From Clostridia bacterium (GTDB lineage: Bacteria > Bacillota > Clostridia > Oscillospirales > Acutalibacteraceae), in the NCBI GenBank assembly GCA_017416485.1, contig JAFQCH010000038.1:1-64000 (forward strand): a stretch of 64,000 nucleotides of DNA, given 5' to 3'. Shown one piece after another: positions 42,242-49,817 of the stretch; the stretch's first letter is position 1; the number at the start of each line of letters is the position of its first letter. The notes beneath the pieces are model-generated. The model did no database searches. It was given only the letters and a program-made list of their open reading frames with translations, and was not told the DNA's origin. A program made the position numbers and the translations under genes.

Positions 42242-43372
42242 TCATTTTTCATTGAAATAAATATGCTCATAATCCTTTTGAAGTTTCGTCAGGGGAGAAG
42301 TGCCGTCCGTCAGCATCTGCAAAACATATTCATGCTGCAGAATCCGTTCGGTTTTCAGGTTGAACGGCAATAAAGATGTATATTGCGAACGGATTTCGTT
42401 GTCTTCTTCAATCTTGTAAATGCCTTCGTTTTTGTCTTCTTGTGTGTAAAAGCAATAAATATTTTTGTTCGGGCAAATAAGATTCTGCATCAGCCACACA
42501 TCCGTCGGAATGCCGAGAAATACCGTATCATAACTTTCTTTGCAAAATGCACTTTGTGTGAAATGTGTGGTAAACAGAAAATCCGTTTCGCCTGTTGCAA
42601 AGCGGTCAACGGCATTTTTGCGTTTGTTAAAATCAATTCCGCCGTGAGAAACAGCACAGCGGTGCCCGAAAAAGCGGAAATAGCGGTATGCCTCTTCCGC
42701 AGTCTGACGGCTTGTGCAGAACACAAGGGCGCGTTTTATTTTGCCTGTGCGCACGCGGTTTTCAAATGCCGTGAACGGCACGGTTGCTTGTTGTGCGAAG
42801 ATATTTTCTTCCGACTCCGAAACACCGGGATAAATTCTTGACGGGGTTTTGAGTTGCAGGTTATTGATCATATCGCGCAGCACGGGGGAACGGTCTGTTG
42901 CGCAAAACGCACAGACAGGCAGTTTGTACGGCAACTGGGCACGAAGTTCTGCAACGGCAAACAGGCGCTTGTCAAACGCATATTGCACGCTCGAAATATT
43001 TTCTGCTTGCAGAACAATCATAGCCGAAAGCGGATTGGCACACAAAAAGGCTGTAAAATCCTCTTCCGTCAGCATGGAAACGGAAGCAAACAAAACGCAA
43101 TGTTCGCAGTTTTGCACTGCTTTCAACGTTTCTGCATTCTCTTTTTGCGAAATACTTTTTCCGATAAAATACCGATTGCCGCCCGATAAGGTTTCTCTGT
43201 ACCATTCATTCGGTGTGTTTGCAAGCACGCACAAAATCTTCCCGCCGACACAGCGGGTGATTTCTTCAAACAACTTGTCCTCGCACCCGGCCACAGGGCG
43301 AAATACAAGCACATCGGCAAAAAGATTCAGTTTTTCTGCAACCGTTTCTGTTGTTTTGGTAAAATTTGGCAT
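42242..43372 (-). CDS. RecQ-like protein with lost helicase motifs (pseudo-helicase)
   Basis: A 376-residue protein whose layout follows the RecQ helicase core. The Walker A segment is absent from the N-terminal part. QAEN (122-125) stands where DEAH belongs, in a line similar to RecQ (then ISSVQYAFDKRL for CISQWGHDFR and LRAQLPYKLPVCAFCATD for the motif III region). The second RecA domain keeps ALVFCTSRQTAEEAYRYFR and VSHGGIDFNKRKNAVDRFATGE, but the arginine-rich motif VI is replaced by QNLICPNKN. ATP hydrolysis is therefore very unlikely. The frame is intact with a consensus promoter and AAAGGA, so it is maintained. A nucleic-acid-binding or regulatory role is inference. Confidence 0.7.
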   Translation of the reverse strand: MPNFTKTTETVAEKLNLFADVLVFRPVAGCEDKLFEEITRCVGGKILCVLANTPNEWYRETLSGGNRYFIGKSISQKENAETLKAVQNCEHCVLFASVSMLTEEDFTAFLCANPLSAMIVLQAENISSVQYAFDKRLFAVAELRAQLPYKLPVCAFCATDRSPVLRDMINNLQLKTPSRIYPGVSESEENIFAQQATVPFTAFENRVRTGKIKRALVFCTSRQTAEEAYRYFRFFGHRCAVSHGGIDFNKRKNAVDRFATGETDFLFTTHFTQSAFCKESYDTVFLGIPTDVWLMQNLICPNKNIYCFYTQEDKNEGIYKIEEDNEIRSQYTSLLPFNLKTERILQHEYVLQMLTDGTSPLTKLQKDYEHIYFNEK

Positions 43373-43402
43373 TTTTTTGTCCTTTAATAGTGTGATATTG
43401 AT

Positions 43403-43462
43403 ATTATACCAATTAAAGTTTACAAAATCAATATTTACATTTTCATTTCATTGTGCTAAAAT
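43403..43462. promoter_or_regulatory. Divergent promoters for the RecQ-like and aldolase genes
   Basis: Minus: TTGATT (43431-43426), 17 bases, TATAAT (43408-43403). Plus: TTTACA (43434-43439), 17 bases, TAAAAT (43457-43462). The -35 hexamers are two bases apart. Confidence 0.72.
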
Positions 43463-43496
43463 AGTTTCAAAATATGGAAAAAAGAAGGTTATTGTC

Positions 43497-44177
43497 ATGG
43501 ACGAAAGAACTCCGCAGCAGATCAAAGAAGAAATCTGCGAAATCGGCAGAAGAATTTATATGAACGGTTTTGTTGCCGCAAACGACGGCAATATCTCCGT
43601 CAAGGTCGGCGAAAATGAGTATTATTGCACTCCCACGGGTGTTTCCAAGGGCTTCATGACTCCCGATATGATCATCCGTGTGGACGGTGACGGAAATAAA
43701 ATCGAGGGTAATCTGAATCCTTCGAGCGAAATCAAAATGCATCTGCGTGTATACCGTGAACGCCCCGATGTCAATGCCGTTGTGCATGCGCATCCCCCCA
43801 TTGCAACCGCATTTGCTGTCTGCAATATTCCGCTTGATGAATACATCATGCCCGAAGCCGTGCTGTTCCTCGGCACCGTTCCCGTTTGTGCATACGGCAC
43901 CCCCTCCACGGACGAAGTGCCCGAATCGCTTCTTCCTTACATCGAAAACCACGACTCGTTCCTGCTTCAGAATCATGGTGCATTGACCGTCGGCAACACC
44001 CTCATGCGTGCTTACTTCAACATGGAATCCGTTGAATTCTATGCAAAGGTTGCAAAATATGCAAAAGAACTCGGCGGCGGCAGAGAATTCACCGACGAAG
44101 AAATGGCAAAGCTTGCCGAAATCCGCAAGGGCTTCAATGTTGCAGGCAGACATCCCGGTTTTGACCGTAAAAAATAA
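43497..44177 (+). CDS. Class II aldolase (fuculose-phosphate aldolase type)
   Basis: A 226-residue zinc aldolase of the FucA/AraD family. Zinc ligands are seen in NAVVHAHPPIATAF (two His) and LLQNHGALTVG (third His). The catalytic Glu is in SSEIKMH, and NDGNISVKV and TPTGVSKG bind phosphate. It would split a ketose-1-phosphate into dihydroxyacetone phosphate and an aldehyde, or act as an epimerase. AGAAGG precedes the ATG. The ceramidase-like gene follows 20 bases later, an unusual pairing. Confidence 0.88.
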   Translation: MDERTPQQIKEEICEIGRRIYMNGFVAANDGNISVKVGENEYYCTPTGVSKGFMTPDMIIRVDGDGNKIEGNLNPSSEIKMHLRVYRERPDVNAVVHAHPPIATAFAVCNIPLDEYIMPEAVLFLGTVPVCAYGTPSTDEVPESLLPYIENHDSFLLQNHGALTVGNTLMRAYFNMESVEFYAKVAKYAKELGGGREFTDEEMAKLAEIRKGFNVAGRHPGFDRKK

Positions 44178-44197
44178 TCCTATAAGGAGATTACAGA

Positions 44198-45985
44198 ATG
44201 ATGGGTAAGAGAAAAATTATCCGCAAAGCCGTTACAGCAACCGCTTTGCTGGCAGGTGCCTATGTGTATCTGAACAAAGCCGGCGAAATCGAACCGATCG
44301 GTTCCGACAAATTCAAGGAATCCGTTGTCAATTTCGGCAAGCAGACCGCGTTCAGAAAGCTCGACCAGACCCTCACCAACGGCCTTTCAGCTGTTGAAAA
44401 ACTGCTTGCCCTGCCCGAAAACACCGGCAAGGAAACCGCACAGTATTTCTACGAAGGCACCGAAGAATTCCTTAAATCTGCTGCAAAGGGTGCAAAATGG
44501 TGTCTCGGCTCTGCAAGTGCAAGCCTTGTGCCCGATGACTGGCAGACACACCCCTATTTCCTCGGCGGTTACATGGTAGCCGAAAACGGCTTTACCAACC
44601 GTGTTGAACAGCTCATTGACGATATGCGTATCCGTTGCATCGCGTTGTCCGACAATTCCGACCGCGGGGTGCATCTGTTCGGCACCATCGACTGCATCGG
44701 TTTTTCCAACAAGGATATCCGTGTTGTGCGTTCTATGGTTGCCGCAAAGGCTGCAAAAGAAGGTATCAAGCTCGGTTCCGTCAATATGTTCTCCACCCAT
44801 TGCCACAGCTGTATTGATACGCAAGGTCTTTGGACCAAGACCGAAGACGGCGGAAAAATTCTTTCCAATCTCGGGAAATCACTTCGCGGCAAGGAAGTGG
44901 AACAGGGAACCGATCTGCATTTCCTCGAAGTGCTTTATGAACGTGCCGCAGATGCCCTGTGGAATGCCGTGCTTGACATGACCCCCGGCAAGCTCACCTT
45001 TGCGCAAAAGGACATCGGCAGCGGATATGTTGACAACCGCAACCGTCCGTCCGCAACGGCACTGCCCACCATGCTCAACCGCTTCCTGTTTACGCCGACC
45101 GATAAAAAGAAAGCCCCGACCATGATCGTCAACATCGGTGCTCATCCCGATGTGGCAGGTCTTGCCTGCAATGACGGCTCATCCAACGGCCGCGAAATCA
45201 GCGGTGACTATGTTTATTACCTCGGCGAAACCCTTGCCGAATACGGCTACAACTGCATGTTCTTCAACGGTGCCATTGCCGGTATTTACATGGCAAGAGG
45301 GCTTTCCAACGACGGTATGCCCATGGAAAAACGCTATGAGCAGTCCGTGCGCTACGGCAGAGAACTTGCAAAGATCGCCATCGGTATGACCAAGACAAAA
45401 GAAGAAATCGAAGCCGACACTGCCCTTTCCGAACCCGAAGTGGTTGCTAAAGAAAAAGAACTTTGCGGCGATGCGTATACCCTTTGGTATGAGAATTGGG
45501 AACCCGTCAAGGAACGCAAACTCAATCCCAAACTCAATGTTCGCATACGCGAAATGACGGTTCGTGTCACGAATCCGCTGATTCGCGTTGCAGGTAAACT
45601 GAAAATGGCAAACTATGATTTCTACCGCAACGGCAGAGATTCCTACCTTGTCACAACCGAAATCGGCTACATGGAATGGGATGATGTCAAGATTGCCATG
45701 GTACCTTGTGAGCTTGTGACCGACCTTTACAAGGGCGGTAAATCCCTGACTGCGGAAGGCTCCTGCAGGGGGTATGACTTCGGTTATCCCTGCCTGTGTG
45801 ATATCTTCGGTGATGACCTGATCTGCTTTGGTCTTGCAAACGATGCCGTCGGCTACATCGTTCCCGATAACGATTATTCCATGCGCCTGTTGGACGGTCA
45901 CTATCACGAAACACTTTCCCTCGGTGACCAAACAGGTTCGACCCTGATCAAAACCTTCCTTGCACTCAAAAACGATCTGAAATAA
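44198..45985 (+). CDS. Neutral ceramidase-like hydrolase with N-terminal membrane anchor
   Basis: A 595-residue protein related to the neutral/alkaline ceramidase N-terminal domain. NMFSTHCHSCIDTQGLW corresponds to the zinc-binding THTHSGP-type segment, NIGAHPDVAG supplies a further His, and a GDYVYYL helix follows as in the family. An N-terminal hydrophobic stretch (AVTATALLAGAYVYL) suggests membrane anchoring. The first 120 residues are a helical region not found in classical ceramidases. The first Cys in THCHS replaces the usual Thr between the metal His residues. Bacteria of this group seldom make ceramide, so the substrate may be another amide. AAGGAG precedes the ATG. Confidence 0.75.
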   Translation: MMGKRKIIRKAVTATALLAGAYVYLNKAGEIEPIGSDKFKESVVNFGKQTAFRKLDQTLTNGLSAVEKLLALPENTGKETAQYFYEGTEEFLKSAAKGAKWCLGSASASLVPDDWQTHPYFLGGYMVAENGFTNRVEQLIDDMRIRCIALSDNSDRGVHLFGTIDCIGFSNKDIRVVRSMVAAKAAKEGIKLGSVNMFSTHCHSCIDTQGLWTKTEDGGKILSNLGKSLRGKEVEQGTDLHFLEVLYERAADALWNAVLDMTPGKLTFAQKDIGSGYVDNRNRPSATALPTMLNRFLFTPTDKKKAPTMIVNIGAHPDVAGLACNDGSSNGREISGDYVYYLGETLAEYGYNCMFFNGAIAGIYMARGLSNDGMPMEKRYEQSVRYGRELAKIAIGMTKTKEEIEADTALSEPEVVAKEKELCGDAYTLWYENWEPVKERKLNPKLNVRIREMTVRVTNPLIRVAGKLKMANYDFYRNGRDSYLVTTEIGYMEWDDVKIAMVPCELVTDLYKGGKSLTAEGSCRGYDFGYPCLCDIFGDDLICFGLANDAVGYIVPDNDYSMRLLDGHYHETLSLGDQTGSTLIKTFLALKNDLK

Positions 45986-45999
45986 ACATACATAAAAGC

Positions 46000-46032
46000 A
46001 AAACGGAGCATCCTCGCCGATGCTCCGTTTTA
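46000..46032. terminator. Bidirectional terminator
   Basis: A perfect 12-bp stem (46000-46011 with 46020-46031) between convergent genes. Confidence 0.9.
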
Positions 46033-46034
46033 AA

Positions 46035-46841
46035 TTATTCGGTTTTTTCAAGAATTTTTTTATCCAATTCACTGTTTGGTGTCAGTGTTGCATTTTTTAC
46101 TGCAATTTCTGTCTGTTTTACATTTGCAGGCATGTTGGTTGTTATTGTCTGCCCGCTTGCAGTTTGCAAAACAGCGGCTTTTCTTTTTTTTGCATATGCA
46201 ATGCCGCCTATTGTGCATGCAATCACGACAGCTATGCCGATTAGAAGAATTACCGGTAAATAATTCTGTGACGGCTCTGCCAAGGTAACCGTTGCGAGCC
46301 CGATGTCGGGAACAGGTTCTTCAAGCAGTGTATGCACCACGCCTTCCGAATAGTTGATCTGCACGGCATCCCCGTATTTGTCGATCAGGAGTTTTACAAA
46401 ATCTTTGACCGGTTGTTCATCCTTTTTTTCTTCGAGAAAATCAATCCCTACGTAATTGTCCATTTCGTAAATTCCCATGGCACTCAGACCGAGCGCAGGA
46501 TCGTAATTTGTAAAATAGGTGTTCATATATTCCTGAATCTCTTTCAGGTAATTGTATGAATATTTCTGTTGTGCGAATGATGCACTGCCGTCATTTTCAA
46601 TCAGTGCAAGAATCTCATTTTTTGTTTCTTCAAAATCCGCTTCTTCCGCAATGCCGAATGTCAGATTCATGCCGCCGTCCGTTGACCAGATGCCGCTGAT
46701 GTAGTCAGGATAATTTTCATACCATGCCTGATACAGCTCCCATGCATTTGCGTAAGGCGCTGTCGGTGTTTCTGCGGCGGTTGCAGAGATGCCGAACAGA
46801 AAAACAAAAAGAAAACTGATAAAAATACATAATTTTTTCAT
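46035..46841 (-). CDS. Exported membrane-anchored protein, partner of an ECF sigma gene
   Basis: A 268-residue protein, family not recognised. It has a signal peptide (MKKLCIFISFLFVFLFGIS...AAE), an extracytoplasmic domain of about 165 residues rich in Tyr and acidic residues, one membrane helix (about 190-213, LPVILLIGIAVVIACTIGG), and a Lys-containing cytoplasmic tail of about 50 residues. It begins five bases after the ECF sigma stop. Such operons often pair a sigma factor with its anti-sigma or its surface sensor, but no classical anti-sigma zinc motif is present. Confidence 0.75.
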   Translation of the reverse strand: MKKLCIFISFLFVFLFGISATAAETPTAPYANAWELYQAWYENYPDYISGIWSTDGGMNLTFGIAEEADFEETKNEILALIENDGSASFAQQKYSYNYLKEIQEYMNTYFTNYDPALGLSAMGIYEMDNYVGIDFLEEKKDEQPVKDFVKLLIDKYGDAVQINYSEGVVHTLLEEPVPDIGLATVTLAEPSQNYLPVILLIGIAVVIACTIGGIAYAKKRKAAVLQTASGQTITTNMPANVKQTEIAVKNATLTPNSELDKKILEKTE

Positions 46842-46846
46842 TCTGA

Positions 46847-47365
46847 TTACCCTCCGTTGAGTTCATTTTTTAATGTGTTGATTGCTTTGCGGTATGTTCT
46901 GTAAACGGTTGCAAGGGAAGAATCCGTAATTTGCGCAATCTGCTGAAAGCCGCAATCTGCATACAGATGCAAAGAAAGAACTTCTCTTTGTTCCGCAGTC
47001 AGTTTGCACAGTGCTTTTTCAAGATCTATGCGTGTGTCCTGCCAATAGTCATTGTTTCGCAGATCGTTGCAAATGTCAGTCAGTTCCTGCTCGGTGTTGT
47101 GTTTTTTGCGCAGTTCATCAATGGCGGCATTGTGTGCAATCTTAAAAACAAAAGCCCGCGGATTTCGAATCGCTGTTTTTGTCGGCTGATTGAACAGTTT
47201 CATAAACACATTCTGCAACACATCTTCCGCAACGGTTCTGTTCTGCACAATACGGCAAATGACGGTATAAACAGGAATTCTCAGTTCATTGTAAACTTGT
47301 GTGAATGCCGCGTGATTGCCGTGCAGACTATCGTTCAGCAATATTTGGAGTGTTTTTTCATCCAT
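46847..47365 (-). CDS. ECF-type RNA polymerase sigma factor
   Basis: A 172-residue sigma factor with region 2 (AEDVLQNVFMKLF, NPRAFVFKIAHNAAIDELRK) and region 4 (LTAEQREVLSLHLYADCGFQQIAQIT, SLATVYRTYRKAINTLKNEL). The ATG at 47365 has GGAGG seven bases upstream; in-frame codons before it overlap that site. It heads a two-gene operon with a membrane-anchored protein. Its regulon is unknown. Confidence 0.88.
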   Translation of the reverse strand: MDEKTLQILLNDSLHGNHAAFTQVYNELRIPVYTVICRIVQNRTVAEDVLQNVFMKLFNQPTKTAIRNPRAFVFKIAHNAAIDELRKKHNTEQELTDICNDLRNNDYWQDTRIDLEKALCKLTAEQREVLSLHLYADCGFQQIAQITDSSLATVYRTYRKAINTLKNELNGG

Positions 47366-47425
47366 ACCGTGTCCTCCTTTCAATCACTATGACGAATAAT
47401 GACGCATTTTTTTTCATCTTTTTCA

Positions 47426-47457
47426 AAAAATAACGGCAGAACTTTTGCCCTGCCGTT
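47426..47457 (-). terminator. Terminator of the metallo-beta-lactamase gene
   Basis: An 8-bp stem (47457-47450 with 47439-47432) followed by ATTTTTTG on the minus strand. Confidence 0.8.
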
Positions 47458-47461
47458 GCTT

Positions 47462-48451
47462 TTAATGAATATTTTCCGTTAAAACGATGTTGCCGTCATC
47501 GGTTATTGTTGCGATGATGCCGTTTCGGTTGACCGTGGCATAAATGGGCACTTTTGCCGTCACGGTCAGATTCCATTTGACATTGGGATAAATCTTGCCC
47601 AGCGTGTTTGTGACGATCGCAATTTCGGGGCTGAGTGCTTTGAGAAAACGCATGGAACTCGAGCCGAAATAGCCGTGATGTCCGATTTTCAGCAGATCGA
47701 CCTCACCGATTTCATCAAGGTGCAGGTCTTCCTGTCCCGTTGTGGTTGCAATGTCTGCGGCAAGAAAAACCGTATAATCTGCTTTTTCGAGCTTCATGCC
47801 CACACTTTCGGCATTGTTGCCTTGGTCTTCCATCAGGTCAAGCGGTGTTTTGGTGTTGTATAAGGTGATTTCAAAATCCCCGAATGTCATGTTTTCGGGC
47901 AGCTCGCAGACCCACGCCGTGCCGGCTGTTTCTGCCTGTGCAATGATGCGTTCATAAATGCCCGGCACATCCCAGACTTCAATTTCATAATCGTGCAGAA
48001 CGCTCAATGCAAGCTCTTTCATAAACAATGTGCCGATCTCAATTTCTTCATCGGCAAAAATAGCCTCGGCATTGCCCGAATGGTCATAATGCTGATGCGT
48101 CAGCAGCATAAAATCAAGCCTTGCAATGCCGTCTTCATCGGCACACACTTTCTTGATGTAAGAAATCACCTGTTCTTCATAACCGTCATATTCTACATTT
48201 TTGCGGGGATTGTAATTTCCTTCCCCTGCATCTACCAAAGCAAATCTGCCGTTGCTTTCAAGCAGAATGCAATCCGAACAACCCGTGTGCAGAAAATGAA
48301 TGCGGTCATCACCGTTTTCAAGGGTGAATGTTTCATTCGTGATTTCGTATTTTGCTTCATAAATATTGCAAAGAACCAAGGTCATCATGTCCAGAATGAA
48401 AATCAAGAACATGAACGGAACAATGATCCATGTTGCCACTTTTTTTGCCAT
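47462..48451 (-). CDS. ComEC-like metallo-beta-lactamase protein with membrane anchor
   Basis: A 329-residue protein with one N-terminal membrane helix and an outward metallo-beta-lactamase domain. Metal ligands are in LLTHQHYDHSG (H-x-H-x-D-H), AADIATT and KIGHHGYFGSS. It resembles the soluble C-terminal hydrolase domain of ComEC found as separate proteins, which may process DNA or nucleotides outside the cell. Only one neighbour gene in this window (comEA-like, 3.5 kb away) supports a DNA-uptake link. It is a single-gene unit with a terminator. Confidence 0.85.
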   Translation of the reverse strand: MAKKVATWIIVPFMFLIFILDMMTLVLCNIYEAKYEITNETFTLENGDDRIHFLHTGCSDCILLESNGRFALVDAGEGNYNPRKNVEYDGYEEQVISYIKKVCADEDGIARLDFMLLTHQHYDHSGNAEAIFADEEIEIGTLFMKELALSVLHDYEIEVWDVPGIYERIIAQAETAGTAWVCELPENMTFGDFEITLYNTKTPLDLMEDQGNNAESVGMKLEKADYTVFLAADIATTTGQEDLHLDEIGEVDLLKIGHHGYFGSSSMRFLKALSPEIAIVTNTLGKIYPNVKWNLTVTAKVPIYATVNRNGIIATITDDGNIVLTENIH

Positions 48452-48549
48452 TTTTATACCGTCCTGAAAAATTGTGTTTCTATATTACCACATCTTTTCT
48501 ATTTTGCAACGAGAAGTTTAACTTTTTTTAAAATTTTGCTTGTATCTTA

Positions 48550-48558
48550 TGGTATAAT
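48550..48558 (+). promoter_or_regulatory. Extended -10 promoter for the SulP-like permease
   Basis: TGG followed directly by TATAAT (48553-48558), about 42 bases before the ATG; no good -35 hexamer. Confidence 0.55.
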
Positions 48559-48599
48559 ACTGTATTATGACCGTGATTTTTATTTTTAAGGGGATTTTT

Positions 48600-49760
48600 A
48601 TGAACCGTTTTGTTGAAAAACATACATTCGGCGCACAGGCATTGCAGGGATTCTGTGCCGCTTTATATATCTTTCCGTTGTGTCTGAGTGTCGGTGTTCT
48701 TTCGGGTGTCGGTGTGTTTGCAGGTGCATTTGCAGGTGCCGTCGGCTGTCTGCTGTGTGCGGTCGGCAAGACCATGTACGCACCGTGTTGGATGCTGTTT
48801 ATGCCCGCATTTTTTATGATCAAGGAATTCGGCACGGGATTTGCGTTTCTTGCTATGCTCATCGGCGGTTTGCTGTTTCTGATTGTTCATTTGGTTCTGC
48901 AAAAGAAAAATATTAAAATCGAACTGACTGATGCCGCAAAGGCAGGCCTTGCGCTCGGTGCGGCATTCCTTGCAACCGTGATTCTCACCAAAGACTATTT
49001 CGGTATCGCCGCATCGGGCAACACCGCAATTGAAATGCTGAAAAGTTATCGCTCCAACGGTTTTCATGCGAACTGGCGAGGGGTTTTGTACGGTACAATT
49101 ACACTTGTCATCATGATCACATGGCCGCGTAAATTCCGTACCTTCAAAAAATATCTTCCCGCACCGTTTATGGCGCTTTTGATTCCGCTTGTTTTTAATA
49201 TGCTTTTAAACCGCGAAGCCTATCGCACCCCCGTTTATGAAACAGGGAAGTATGCTTTTTCCGATTTGTCCGTGTTGTTCAATTTTTCGGCAAATGCGCA
49301 TCCGTGGTGGCTGTTGCCGTTGATTGGTATCGGCTTTTGCATCTGCCTTTTTGCAGTCAATGCCTTTTTAGGTGCAACAAAAGAAGACAACACGGGTTTT
49401 GCCGTCGGCAATGTGCTCGTTTCTCCGTTTTGCCTGCCTATGCGGTCTTATGAATTCGGCAAAACAGGACTTGTCGGCGGTCTTGTCGGTGCAGCAACGG
49501 TTGTCGCACTATCCTGTGTGTTTCCGCTTGTCAGCCGCATGCCGACGCATTCCATGGCAGTTGTGCTCATCACACTCGGCTGGCAGAGTGTTCCGTGGGG
49601 GCTGATTGCCAAATCTTTTAAGGGGGGTGCAAAAGAAATTACAGCCGTTTTGCTTGTATTTTTGTGTTTTATTTTTGCCGATCCCGTGCTTGCATTTTTG
49701 CCGCCTTTTGTTTCCTTTTTTGACAGAAGAAAAGAAGAATCTTTTTGTGTCGAAAGTTGA
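48600..49760 (+). CDS. Polytopic permease resembling SulP/NCS2 transporters
   Basis: A 386-residue protein with about ten hydrophobic segments. The stretch GVLSGVGVFAGAFAGAVGCL and the later LPAPFMALLIPLVFN resemble the inverted-repeat core of SulP anion transporters, and no C-terminal STAS domain is present. The ATG at 48600 has AAGGGG upstream. A sulfate transporter would suit the PAPS genes 4 kb away, but the resemblance is weak and another anion or nucleobase is possible. Confidence 0.5.
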   Translation: MNRFVEKHTFGAQALQGFCAALYIFPLCLSVGVLSGVGVFAGAFAGAVGCLLCAVGKTMYAPCWMLFMPAFFMIKEFGTGFAFLAMLIGGLLFLIVHLVLQKKNIKIELTDAAKAGLALGAAFLATVILTKDYFGIAASGNTAIEMLKSYRSNGFHANWRGVLYGTITLVIMITWPRKFRTFKKYLPAPFMALLIPLVFNMLLNREAYRTPVYETGKYAFSDLSVLFNFSANAHPWWLLPLIGIGFCICLFAVNAFLGATKEDNTGFAVGNVLVSPFCLPMRSYEFGKTGLVGGLVGAATVVALSCVFPLVSRMPTHSMAVVLITLGWQSVPWGLIAKSFKGGAKEITAVLLVFLCFIFADPVLAFLPPFVSFFDRRKEESFCVES

Positions 49761-49817
49761 CAACAGATGTTTCTTATGATATATTATTTGTGTATATAAA
49801 TAATGGGAGGTACTGCC

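Noticed and set aside
42849..43496. Upstream extension of the aldolase frame by 216 codons
   Set aside because: It runs through the RecQ-like gene on the other strand and the promoter region; the ribosome site and family start lie at 43497.
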